From Streptomyces lacrimifluminis (GTDB lineage Bacteria > Actinomycetota > Actinomycetes > Streptomycetales > Streptomycetaceae): a stretch of DNA of 34,579 nucleotides. This document shows, piece by piece, positions 8,189 through 16,335 of this stretch; the first letter of the stretch is position 1; the number at the start of each line of letters is the position of its first letter. Location: positions 1-34,579 of the forward strand of contig NZ_BMMU01000050.1 in assembly GCF_014646095.1 (NCBI RefSeq). The letters are read 5' to 3'. The notes under the pieces were generated by a model. That model did no database searches. It was not told where the DNA came from and saw only the letters and a list, made by a program, of their open reading frames with translations. The translations under genes were made by a program, and so were the position numbers.

Positions 8189-9850
8189 TCACGCCGTGAC
8201 GTTGACGGCCGCCCAGGCCGCGTTGACCGCCGCGTACTCCGTGCTGCCGGCGCCGTACAGGGCCGAGGCCGCCGACAGGGTCGCCGTGCGGGCGCCCTTG
8301 TAGTTGGTCGTCGACGTCATGTACGTGGTGAGCGCCTTGTACCAGATCTGGACGGCCTTGTCGCGGCCGATGCCGGTGATCGTGGAGCCGTTGGACGTGG
8401 GGGAGTTGTAGCTGACCCCGTTGATCGTCTTCGCACCGCTGCCCTCGGAGAGGAGGTAGAAGAAGTGGTTCGCCGGGCCCGACGAGTAGTGGACGTCCAG
8501 GCCGGCCGTCGACGACGACCAGGAGTTGACCGAGTTGCCGTCCTTGCTCGGCTGGTCCATGTAGCGCAGCGGGGTGCCGTTGCCGCGGATGTCGACCTTC
8601 TCGCCGATGAGGTAGTCACCGGGGTCGGAGGAGTTCGCCGCGTAGAACTCGACCGCCGTGCCGAGGATGTCCGAGGTGGCCTCGTTGAGGCCGCCGGACT
8701 CGCCGCTGTAGTTGAGGCCGGCGGTGTTGGAGGTCAGGCCGTGGGTCATCTCGTGGCCCGCGACGTCCAGCGAGGTCAGCGGCTTGACGTTGCCCGCGCC
8801 GTCGCCGTACGTCATGCAGAAGCAGCTGTCGGACCAGAAGGCGTTGACGTAAGCGTTGCCGTAGTGGACGCGGGAGTACGCGGCGACGCCGTTGTTCTTG
8901 ATGCCGTTGCGGCCGAGGACGTTCTTGTAGAAGTCCCAGGTGACCTGGGCGCCGTAGTGGGCGTCCACGGCGGCGTTCTGGTCGGTCGAGGCGCTGGTCG
9001 CGGTGCCGGTGCCCCAGACGTCGTTCGCGTCGGTGAAGAGCGTGCCGGCCGAGGACGACGTGGCGCGGGCCTTGTTGTACGTCTTGTGGTTGCCGCGGGA
9101 GGCGTCGGTCAGGTTGTACGTCGAGCCCGACAGGGTCGTGCCGATGGTGACCGAGCCGTTGTACTGGCTGTTGCCGGTACCGGTCTGGACGGCCTCGAAC
9201 TCGTACAGCTTCTTGCCGGTCTCCGCGTCGGTGATGACGTGGAGCTCCTGCGGGGTGCCGTCGTGCTGGAGGCCGCCGACGACGGTCTCGTAGGCGAGGG
9301 CCGGGGTGCCCGAGGCGGCCCAGATCACCTTGCGGGGGGCGCTCGACGCCTCCGACTTGGTGGAACCGGCCTTCTTGGCGAGCGTGACGGCCTGCTTCTC
9401 GACGGCGGCCGTGGTGACCTCGGGGGCGAGGTCGGTGACCTTGATGGCGGCCTTCTGCGCCTTGGTCACGCTCTCGGTCCCGCCGGCCGCGTTCTCGTGC
9501 ACGACGAGGTCGCCGCCGAGGACCGGCAGGCCCGCGTAGGTGCGCTCGTAGCGGGTGTGCAGCGTGCCGTCGGCGTCCTTGACGACGTCACGGACGACGA
9601 GCTTCTCCTTGGCCCCGAGGCCTATCTCGTCGGCGGTCGCCGGGGCGTCGGCGGCGGCTTCCTTGATGAGGGCCGTGCGCGTGGCGGGGGACAGAGCCAC
9701 CGGGACGGCGGAGACCTTGGCCTTCGCGCCGGCCGGCGCGCTCTCCGCGGAGGCGCCCGTGGTCAGAGCGGTGGTGATGAGGGCTCCGGCCGCGACGGCG
9801 GTGGCGATGGCCAGGGTGGTGCGCTTGTGACGCGCGTAGAGGGGGGTCAC
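8189..9850 (-). CDS. Secreted neutral zinc metalloprotease (M4, thermolysin type)
   Basis: This is a 553-residue precursor. A signal peptide (about 1-36) is followed by FTP and PepSY-type propeptide regions (GLGAKEKLVVRDVVKD, YERTYAGLPVLGGDLVV) and the M4 catalytic domain. The zinc site is HEMTH at 366-370 with the third ligand Glu390 in SGGLNEATSD; the 24-residue spacing equals that of thermolysin. The C-terminal M4 helical domain follows (DVHYSSGPANHFFYLLSEGS). GTG 9850 has AAGGAG seven bases upstream. It is a close paralog of the next gene but lacks the Gly-rich linker and P-domain. It is secreted and probably used to digest external protein. Its upstream DNA resembles that of the paralog. 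Confidence 0.95.
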   Translation of the reverse strand: MTPLYARHKRTTLAIATAVAAGALITTALTTGASAESAPAGAKAKVSAVPVALSPATRTALIKEAAADAPATADEIGLGAKEKLVVRDVVKDADGTLHTRYERTYAGLPVLGGDLVVHENAAGGTESVTKAQKAAIKVTDLAPEVTTAAVEKQAVTLAKKAGSTKSEASSAPRKVIWAASGTPALAYETVVGGLQHDGTPQELHVITDAETGKKLYEFEAVQTGTGNSQYNGSVTIGTTLSGSTYNLTDASRGNHKTYNKARATSSSAGTLFTDANDVWGTGTATSASTDQNAAVDAHYGAQVTWDFYKNVLGRNGIKNNGVAAYSRVHYGNAYVNAFWSDSCFCMTYGDGAGNVKPLTSLDVAGHEMTHGLTSNTAGLNYSGESGGLNEATSDILGTAVEFYAANSSDPGDYLIGEKVDIRGNGTPLRYMDQPSKDGNSVNSWSSSTAGLDVHYSSGPANHFFYLLSEGSGAKTINGVSYNSPTSNGSTITGIGRDKAVQIWYKALTTYMTSTTNYKGARTATLSAASALYGAGSTEYAAVNAAWAAVNVTA

Positions 9851-10110
9851 GCGAACTCCTTGTGTGGGGATTCCGGGCGACCTTGGGGTGATCGACCGGA
9901 GGTGGTTGTGGAGCTGGAGTGCTGCTGCGGCGTGCGGTGGAAGAGTGACATTGAGGGCCTGTACATGTCAGGACCCCGAAGTGATGTTGGCCGAAAACCG
10001 ACTGTCTGGTGAACGTTTCGCGTATGTAACGCGGCGCGATCTTGGCAAAGCGACAACAAAGATCAGGCACGGTGCCAACAAAAGCGCAGTACGGGGGCGG
10101 TAAAGACAGC
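9851..10110. other. Intergenic region holding the first M4 protease promoter
   Basis: The gap between the two M4 genes, about 350 bases to 10199, has no convincing coding sequence. It holds the ribosome binding site and leader of the first M4 gene, the conserved element at 9936-9975, a more AT-rich stretch near 9985-10080 where the promoter is probably located, and the downstream terminator of the second M4 gene. Confidence 0.6.
9936..9975 (-). promoter_or_regulatory. Conserved upstream element of M4 gene 1
   Basis: This segment contains a near-palindrome, CCTGTACATGTCAGG at 9958-9972. It aligns with 12416-12456 upstream of the second M4 gene, sharing GAAGAGTG, GGGC and TGTCAGGACC with one or two single-base gaps. 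The similarity continues weakly to about 10035. It may be a shared promoter or operator, or residual homology from gene duplication. Confidence 0.5.
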
Positions 10111-10144
10111 GCCGCCCCGGTGAGTTGATCCACCGGGGCGGCGT
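10111..10144 (-). terminator. Hairpin terminator after the second M4 protease gene
   Basis: CGCCGCCCCGGTG and CACCGGGGCGGCG form a perfect 13-base-pair stem with an 8-base loop, 55 bases beyond the stop codon at 10200. Confidence 0.85.
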
Positions 10145-10199
10145 CCTGCCTATCTCAGTTCCTGAACGGTGCTCGAACAGGCCCTTGACTGCTGTGTGT

Positions 10200-12278
10200 T
10201 CAGGCCGACGGGAAGGTGATCTTCCAGCCGTTGATCCTGCCGACGTCCTGCGCCGCGCGGTCCTGGACCCTCAACACCCAGGTTCCGTTGGCGACCTCGG
10301 AGGAGGCGTTGACCGTGTACGGCTCGTTCACGTCGTCCCCCGAGTCCGAGGAGCTGAACGGCTTCAGGTTGTAGACCGAGCCGTCCGGCGCCACCAGGTC
10401 GACGACGAGGTCACCGCGCCAGGTGTGCGTGATGTCCGGCGTGACGACCAGGTTGGCCGGCGCGTTGCCGGTGATGCCGGTGACCGCGAGCGAGGAGGTC
10501 ACGGCAGCACCGTTGTCCGGAATCGATACGGCGGTCGAGGACTCGAAGGAGGTCCCGGTGCCACCGCCGCCGCCACCCGGACGCGTACCGACGTTGATGC
10601 CGGCCCACGCGTTCTGCACGGCCGTGTACTCGGCGCTCGTCGTGCCGTACAGCTCACCGGCCGCCGCGAGGGTGCCGGTGCGGGCCGCCGCGTAGTTGGT
10701 GGTCGACGTGAACTTCGTGGTGAGCGCGCGGAACCAGATCTTCTCCGCCTTGTCCCGGCCGATGCCCGTCACCGCGAGCCCGTCCGAGGTCGCCGAGTTG
10801 TAGCTGACGCCGTTGATGGTCTTGGCGCCGCTGCCCTCGCTCAGCAGGTAGAAGAAGTGGTTCGCCGGACCGGACGAGTAGTGCACGTCGATCGATCCGA
10901 TACCCGAGTACCAACTGTCCTTGGACGAACCGTCCTTGCTCGGCTTGTCCATGTAACGCAGCGGCGTGCCGTCGCCGTTGATGTTGATCTCCTCGCCGAT
11001 GAGGTAGTCACCGACGTCGGAGGAGTTGTTGGCGTAGAACTCGACCGTCGAGCCGAAGATGTCCGAGGTAGCCTCGTTCAACCCGCCCGACTCACCGCTG
11101 TAGTTGAGGCCGGCCGTGTTGGCGGTGAGGCCGTGCGTCATCTCGTGCGCGGCCACGTCGATCGACGTCAGCGGGTTGGCGTTGCCCGAGCCGTCGCCGT
11201 ACGTCATGCAGAAGCAGCTGTCCTGCCAGAACGCGTTGACGTAGTTGTTGCCGTAGTGGACGCGCGAGTACGCGCCGACACCGTCGCCCCGGATGCCGGA
11301 GCGCCCGTGCACGTTCTTGTAGTAGTCCCAGGTCAGGGCGGCGCCGTAGGCGGCGTCGGCGCCGGCCGACTCCAGGTTGGACGGCAAACCGTTGCCCCAG
11401 ATGTCGTCGGGGCCGGAGAAGAGCGTGCCGGTGCCGGAGGTGCCGCGGTTCAGGTTGTACGTCCTGTGGTTGCCGCGTGCGCCGTCGGTCAGGTTGTACG
11501 TCGACCCGGACTGGGTGGAGGTGAGATCCACCGTGCCGCTGTACACCGTGTTGCCGGTGCCGGTCTCGACCGCCTCCCACTCGAACAGCTTCGCGCCGGA
11601 GGTGGCGTCCGTGATGACGTGCAGCTCCTGCGGGGTGCCGTCGTGCTGGAAGCCGCCGACGACCGTCTCGTAGGCGAGGACGGGGGTGCCGCTCGCCGCC
11701 CAGATCACCTTGCGCGGGGCCTTGTTGACGTCGGGGCTCTTGGCCTCCTCCGCCTTCGCCGCGCCCAGGGCCTGGCTCTCGGCCTTCGCGGCGGCGATCC
11801 TCGGTGTCAGGGACGCCACCTTGATGGTGGCCCGCGACGCCTTCACGACGCCTTCCGTGGCACCCGACTTGGCGGTGTCGACCACCAGGTCGCCGCCGAG
11901 GACGGGGAGTCCGTCGTACGTGCGCTCGTACCGCGTGTGCACGGTGCCGTCGCCGTCCTTGAGGACGTCACGGACGACGAGCTTCTCCTTGGCGCCCAGG
12001 CCCAGTTCCCTGGCCGTCTCCGCCTTGGTGGCGTTGACCTCGGCCAGCAGTGCGGCGCGCTGGGCGGGGGACAGCTTGACGGACTCGGCGCCCGGTATGA
12101 CCTTGCCCGCGGCCGACGGTGCCTTCTCCGGGGCTGCGGTGGCGGCACCGGACTGAACTGCCGCTGCCAGTAGGGCGGTTACCGCGACGAGGGCGCCGGT
12201 GGCGACCCGTCGCTGGGCGGAGCGGGAGAACTTGGTGGGGGTGGCGTGGGGGGTGCGTCTGTGGGACTGGCGTCTCAA
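10200..12278 (-). CDS. Secreted M4 zinc metalloprotease with C-terminal P-domain
   Basis: The precursor has about 692 residues. A long basic N-terminus and hydrophobic core (GALVAVTALLAAAVQSGAA) form the signal. The propeptide (LGLGAKEKLVVRDVLKDGD) precedes the M4 domain with HEMTH at 378-382 and Glu402 in GGLNEATSD. After a Gly linker (PGGGGGGTG) comes a proprotein-convertase P-like beta domain (TWRGDLVVDLVAPDG, NGTWVLRVQDRAAQDVGRI), often found on secreted bacterial proteases. The start is TTG 12278, six bases after AAGGAG; GTG 12281 is too close to that site. A long in-frame extension upstream crosses the promoter region and is rejected. It is a tandem paralog of the preceding M4 gene. Confidence 0.93.
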   Translation of the reverse strand: MRRQSHRRTPHATPTKFSRSAQRRVATGALVAVTALLAAAVQSGAATAAPEKAPSAAGKVIPGAESVKLSPAQRAALLAEVNATKAETARELGLGAKEKLVVRDVLKDGDGTVHTRYERTYDGLPVLGGDLVVDTAKSGATEGVVKASRATIKVASLTPRIAAAKAESQALGAAKAEEAKSPDVNKAPRKVIWAASGTPVLAYETVVGGFQHDGTPQELHVITDATSGAKLFEWEAVETGTGNTVYSGTVDLTSTQSGSTYNLTDGARGNHRTYNLNRGTSGTGTLFSGPDDIWGNGLPSNLESAGADAAYGAALTWDYYKNVHGRSGIRGDGVGAYSRVHYGNNYVNAFWQDSCFCMTYGDGSGNANPLTSIDVAAHEMTHGLTANTAGLNYSGESGGLNEATSDIFGSTVEFYANNSSDVGDYLIGEEININGDGTPLRYMDKPSKDGSSKDSWYSGIGSIDVHYSSGPANHFFYLLSEGSGAKTINGVSYNSATSDGLAVTGIGRDKAEKIWFRALTTKFTSTTNYAAARTGTLAAAGELYGTTSAEYTAVQNAWAGINVGTRPGGGGGGTGTSFESSTAVSIPDNGAAVTSSLAVTGITGNAPANLVVTPDITHTWRGDLVVDLVAPDGSVYNLKPFSSSDSGDDVNEPYTVNASSEVANGTWVLRVQDRAAQDVGRINGWKITFPSA

Positions 12279-12415
12279 CACTGACTCCTTCTGCTTGGCC
12301 GCTGGTCGAGCGGCCAGGGGGGACCGGACGGTGTCGTCCGTCCGGGGCAGATCAGGTGCGTGCGGATGCGCGGCGAGAACACAGCGGTGTGGCTGTGGAG
12401 CCGCTGTGAAGGTGC

Positions 12416-12456
12416 CGTGGGAAGAGTGGCAGGCGGGCACATATCCTGTCAGGACC
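12416..12456 (-). promoter_or_regulatory. Conserved upstream element of M4 gene 2
   Basis: This is the counterpart of 9936-9975: GGAAGAGTGGC, then GGGCAC and CCTGTCAGGACC. The following bases to about 12525 also resemble the first copy (GTTGGC followed by GAAA, and a GTTCGC/TTTCGC near TAT). The rest of the gap 12282-12515 shows no gene and no terminator for the exporter gene that ends at 12516. Confidence 0.5.
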
Positions 12457-12515
12457 GCGTCAACAAGTTGGCTGGAAACAGTCCGTTGTCCGGATGGTCA
12501 TGTTCGCTATACGGG

Positions 12516-14285
12516 CTATTCAATCTTTTGCGCGGAAGTCGGCTGCTGCTCCCCGTGCCACGACCGCCACAGCGCCGCGTACGCCCCGCCCGCCGCCACC
12601 AGCCCCTCGTGCGTGCCGAGTTCGGTGAGCCGCCCCTCCTCCATCACGGCCACCCGGTCCGCGTCGTGCGCGGTGTGCAGCCGGTGTGCGATCGCGATCA
12701 CCGTCCGCCCCGCGAGTACGGCGGCCAGGGCCCGCTCCGTATGACGCGCGGTCGTCGGATCCAGCAACGCCGTCGCCTCGTCCAGGATCAACGTGTGCGG
12801 GTCGGCCAGCACCACCCGCGCCAGGGCCAGTTGCTGGGCCTGTGAACCGTCGGTCGACTCCCCGTCGGGGCCGAGGCCGGTGTCCAGCCCGGCCGGCAGC
12901 TCACGCACCCAGTCGGCGGCGCCGACAGCGGCCAGCGCCGCCCACAACTCGGCGTCCGTGGCCGCCGGTTCGGCGATCAGCAGATTGTCCCGGACCGTAC
13001 CCAGGAAGACATGGTGCTCCTGGGTGACGAGCACGACCTGCCGCCGCAGCTCCTCGGGCCCGAGCGAGGAGATCGGTACGCCGCCCACGGTCACCGTGCC
13101 CGAACGCGGCTCGTCGATGCCCGCCAGCAGCCGGCACAGCGTCGTCTTGCCCGCGCCCGACGGCCCCACCACCGCGAGCCGTTCACCCGGCCGCACCGTC
13201 AGATCGACCCCGCGCAGCACCTCGCCCCCACGGTCGTACGCATACCGCACCCCCGTCACATCGATCCGGTCGCCCACCGGCACCGGCGACGCCTCCGCGC
13301 CCCCCTTCGGCGCCCGCCCGAGCCCCTCCACCCGCGCGAACGAGGCGCTGCTGCCCTGCAGTTGCTCCATCCAGGTCAGCACCTCGTCGAGAGGCGCCTC
13401 CAGCTGCCGCAGATACAGGGCAGCCGCCACGACCGCGCCCAGACTGATCGCCCCCTGCCCGTGCAGCGCACCGCCCACCATCAGCACGACGACCACGGGA
13501 AGGACGTACGACACCTCCACCGGCGGAAAGAACACGGTCCGCAGATACAGCGTGTGCAGGCGCCTGCTCCTGGAGTGGTCCAGCGCCTCCCGGCTCACCG
13601 CCACCCGCCGCTCCGCAAGCCCGAACGCCTCGACCGTCCGCGCCCCCGAGGCGGTCGCCGCGAGGATCTCGGCAACCTCGGAGTTCGCGGAACCCTCCGC
13701 GAGATACGCGGTGCGCGCCCGCCGCAGATACCAGCGCAGCGCGAACCAGATGCCGGTCTGCGCGAGTACCGCGGCCAGGCCGAGCAGCGGATCGAGCGCG
13801 AACACGGCGCCGACGATGAACAGACACTGCACCGAGGCGATGAGCAGCTCCGGCCCGGCATCGCGCAACGTCGTGCCGACCGTGCTGACGTCGGCCGTCC
13901 CCCGGGCCGTCAGATCACCGGTCCCGGCCCGCTCCACCACCGACGCGGGCAGCGCGAGCGCCCGGTCCACGAACTCCTCGCGCACCCGCGCCAGCGTCCG
14001 CTCCCCGAACCGGTACCCCACGTACCGCGCCCAGCGCGCCAGCAGCAACTGGCCCACCGCGCACCCCACGATGACCGGCCCGAGCCGGTCCACGGCCGAG
14101 ACCCCGCCACCCGCCCGCACCTCGTCGATGATCCGCCCGAGCAGCCAGGGCGCTACCAGCCCGGCGCCGGCGGCGAGGGAGTTCAACACCAGAAGCGCGA
14201 CGAAGGCACGACCGTCGGCACGGATCAGCCGACCGGCGGCCCGGCGGACGTCGGCTGTGGTCGCGATGGGGAGTTGGGCGCTCAC
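12516..14285 (-). CDS. ABC exporter half-transporter with altered signature motif
   Basis: This 589-residue protein has six predicted membrane helices followed by an ATPase domain. Walker A is GPSGAGKTT (Lys380), Walker B is TLILDEATALLD, and the H-loop is IAIAHRLHT, all intact. The signature LSGGQ is replaced by DGSQAQQ. GTG 14285 overlaps the stop of the 68-codon ORF upstream as GTGA, and AAGGAG lies 8 bases before it. Its partner is probably the upstream gene 14485-16272, which has the opposite defects, so the two would form one heterodimer with a single fully canonical ATP site. The cargo is unknown; the family includes lipid, peptide and drug exporters. Confidence 0.9.
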   Translation of the reverse strand: MSAQLPIATTADVRRAAGRLIRADGRAFVALLVLNSLAAGAGLVAPWLLGRIIDEVRAGGGVSAVDRLGPVIVGCAVGQLLLARWARYVGYRFGERTLARVREEFVDRALALPASVVERAGTGDLTARGTADVSTVGTTLRDAGPELLIASVQCLFIVGAVFALDPLLGLAAVLAQTGIWFALRWYLRRARTAYLAEGSANSEVAEILAATASGARTVEAFGLAERRVAVSREALDHSRSRRLHTLYLRTVFFPPVEVSYVLPVVVVLMVGGALHGQGAISLGAVVAAALYLRQLEAPLDEVLTWMEQLQGSSASFARVEGLGRAPKGGAEASPVPVGDRIDVTGVRYAYDRGGEVLRGVDLTVRPGERLAVVGPSGAGKTTLCRLLAGIDEPRSGTVTVGGVPISSLGPEELRRQVVLVTQEHHVFLGTVRDNLLIAEPAATDAELWAALAAVGAADWVRELPAGLDTGLGPDGESTDGSQAQQLALARVVLADPHTLILDEATALLDPTTARHTERALAAVLAGRTVIAIAHRLHTAHDADRVAVMEEGRLTELGTHEGLVAAGGAYAALWRSWHGEQQPTSAQKIE

Positions 14286-14312
14286 CGTGCAGGCTCCTTG
14301 ATGCTTGCCGGG
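14231..14312. repeat. Copy 1 of an 82-base direct repeat
   Basis: It aligns without gaps to 14434-14515, offset 203 bases, with about 17 differences (about 80% identity). It covers the start of the exporter gene and the end of the 68-codon ORF. Confidence 0.75.
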
Positions 14313-14488
14313 CTGTCGTCGTCGGTTGCGACTTCGGCGCGGGCCCGGGTGCGGTCGGTGATGCGCCGGAGCGGGCGGGGTGGCACGAGTCCGGAGCCGG
14401 TGGCGGAGGCACGGCTGTGGTCCAGGGTGGGCCGGCCGGTGGTCCGCCGGGCGTCGGTTGTGCTGGCGACGGGCGGTTGGGCGCTCAC
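14282..14488 (-). CDS. Translationally coupled 68-residue ORF from a partial duplication
   Basis: GTG 14488 overlaps the stop of the upstream exporter gene (GTGA), with AGGAG 8 bases before it. Its own stop overlaps the GTG of the downstream exporter, again as GTGA. The first 20 residues (MSAQPPVASTTDARRTTGRP) resemble the start of the downstream exporter (MSAQLPIATTADVRRAAGRL), and the end SIKEPAR resembles GIQESAR at the end of the upstream gene. The ORF is therefore best explained as a tandem duplication of the gene junction. It has no membrane segment and no ATPase motif. It may only maintain translational coupling and could be a non-functional peptide; translation is not proven. Confidence 0.55.
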   Translation of the reverse strand: MSAQPPVASTTDARRTTGRPTLDHSRASATGSGLVPPRPLRRITDRTRARAEVATDDDSPASIKEPAR

Positions 14489-14515
14489 CGTGCGGACTCC
14501 TGGATGCCCGTCGGG
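14434..14515. repeat. Copy 2 of the 82-base direct repeat
   Basis: Partner of 14231-14312. It covers the end of the upstream exporter gene and the start of the 68-codon ORF. Confidence 0.75.
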
Positions 14516-16272
14516 CCCTCTTCGCCCGCCAGGTCTGTCGGGCCCTCCTCCTCGTCCATCTCGTCCGCGTCGCGTGCCACCAGGGCCCGGTATCCCGGTT
14601 CGTCCGCGAGGAGCCGCCGATGGCTGCCGACGGCCGCCGCCTTGCCGTCGACCAGGTAGTACACGGTGTCCGCCCGGTCCAGCAGCAGGGGCGAGGTCGA
14701 GGCCACGACGGTCGTACGGCCTGCGCGCTCGCCGCGCTCGGCGCGCAGCCGGTCCGCGACGGCGGCCTCGGTGTGCGCGTCCAGCGCCGACGTGGGCTCG
14801 ACGGCGAGCAGCACCTCGGGGTCGGCGAGCAGCGCCCGCACCAGCCGTACGCGCTGCCGCTGCCCGCCGGAGAGGTTGCGGCCCTGCGCGTCGATCGCCG
14901 AGTCCAGCCCGTCCGGCAGCCCGAGGACGATGTCGTCGGCGACGGCCGCGCGCACCGCCCGCGCGATGGCCTCCTCCCCGAACTCCCCGCGCCCGGAGAC
15001 CAGTTCGCGCAAGGTCCCGGCGAACAGATCGGCCTCGTTGTCGGCGACCAGGATGCGGGCGCGCACCTGGGCGAGGGCCATCGCGTCGAGCCGTACGCCA
15101 CCCCAGGTCGCCGCCGACGGCACGAACCGGCCGAGCCGGTCGAGGACCGCGGCGGCATCGGCGGGCCGGGCACCGGCGAGCGCGGTCAGCCGCCCCGGTA
15201 CGACGGTCACGCCCGAGTCGGGGTCGTGGAGCGCGGACGGTGACGCGGGCGCGTCCACCCCCCGAACGCCGCTGCTGTCGTCGTCGGGCTCAAGTGCCAG
15301 GAACCGTACGACCCTTCGGGCGGCCACCAGGGCGCGGCTGATCTGGAAACCGCACTCGATGAAGAACGCCACCGGCATGATCAGCACGGCGACATAGCCG
15401 TACACCGACACCAACTCGCCAACACTGATGGACCCTTGGGCGGCCAGCCGGGCCGCGAGCCAGGTCACCAGGGCCAGGAACAGCGTCGGCAGCCCGACCC
15501 CGAGCGCCTGGATCCAGCTGCTCACCGCCCCGACCCGGTACCCCTGCTCCTGGAGGCGGCGCGAGTCACGGCGGAAGGCGTCGGCGAACAGCCCTTTGCC
15601 GCCAAGGCCGTTGAGGACGCGCAGCCCGCCCGAGAGGTCCCCGATCCGGGCGGTCAGAACGCCCTGCCGCTCCCGGTAGGACGACTCCACTCCCTGGAGC
15701 CGGCCGAGCAGCGGCCCGACGAGGACGGCGGCAACGGGCACGCCGAGCAGGATCACGGCGGCGAGCGTCGGCGACACCGACAGCAGCAGTCCGGCGACCA
15801 CGCAGTAGGAGACCATCGTGCCGATACCGGGCCCGACGAAGGTCAGCGACTGGGCGATCGTCGACACATCGCCGACGCCGATCGTGACGACCTCCCCGGC
15901 CCCGGCCTGCCGGGGCAGCGCCGCCCCCAGCCGCACGGCCTGCCCGATCACGACCTTGACCGTACGGAAGTTGGCGTCCATCCGCACCCGGGTCATCGTG
16001 CGGTGCCGCATGATGCTCAGCCACGCGCTGAACGTCCCGGCGGCGAGGATCGCACCGGCCCAGCCGGCCAGCACGGTCTGGTCGCCCGGTTCGAGACCGT
16101 CGTCGACGGCCCGGGACATCAGATACGGCGACAGCGCCATCAGTGTCATCCAGGTGCTGGCCAGCACCGCCCCGACCGCACACCGCCGCCACTGCTGCCG
16201 CACCAGCCACAGCAGATAGCGGGCGGGACCGCGGGAGTCGGGTGTGCCGGGATCCTCGTACGCGTCGATCAT
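14485..16272 (-). CDS. ABC exporter half-transporter with degenerate Walker A/B
   Basis: About 595 residues from ATG 16272. A GTG at 16323 would add 17 and neither start has an ideal ribosome binding site (GAAGGAA lies very close to the ATG). A six-helix membrane domain precedes an ATPase domain with a canonical signature NLSGGQRQR, but no Walker A: the expected P-loop reads AGARPADAAAVL. Walker B reads VLLAVEPTSALD, so its Asp is Val, and the H-loop His is missing (VVASTSPLL). This is the reverse of the defects in 12516-14285. The stop overlaps the following ORF as GTGA. It lies 63 bases after the preceding exporter gene, in the same operon. Confidence 0.88.
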   Translation of the reverse strand: MIDAYEDPGTPDSRGPARYLLWLVRQQWRRCAVGAVLASTWMTLMALSPYLMSRAVDDGLEPGDQTVLAGWAGAILAAGTFSAWLSIMRHRTMTRVRMDANFRTVKVVIGQAVRLGAALPRQAGAGEVVTIGVGDVSTIAQSLTFVGPGIGTMVSYCVVAGLLLSVSPTLAAVILLGVPVAAVLVGPLLGRLQGVESSYRERQGVLTARIGDLSGGLRVLNGLGGKGLFADAFRRDSRRLQEQGYRVGAVSSWIQALGVGLPTLFLALVTWLAARLAAQGSISVGELVSVYGYVAVLIMPVAFFIECGFQISRALVAARRVVRFLALEPDDDSSGVRGVDAPASPSALHDPDSGVTVVPGRLTALAGARPADAAAVLDRLGRFVPSAATWGGVRLDAMALAQVRARILVADNEADLFAGTLRELVSGRGEFGEEAIARAVRAAVADDIVLGLPDGLDSAIDAQGRNLSGGQRQRVRLVRALLADPEVLLAVEPTSALDAHTEAAVADRLRAERGERAGRTTVVASTSPLLLDRADTVYYLVDGKAAAVGSHRRLLADEPGYRALVARDADEMDEEEGPTDLAGEEGPTGIQESAR

Positions 16273-16335
16273 TTCCTTCTCGTCCCCCCGTCCCGTCCTG
16301 CTGCCTGCTGCCTGCAAGTTCACGCGCTCGCGAAC

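Noticed and set aside
8054..10012. 652-codon plus-strand frame opposite the first M4 protease
   Set aside because: Val/Gly/Arg-rich composition with no motif; the minus strand has the complete M4 enzyme. The similar 682-codon frame at 10125-12173 is rejected for the same reason.
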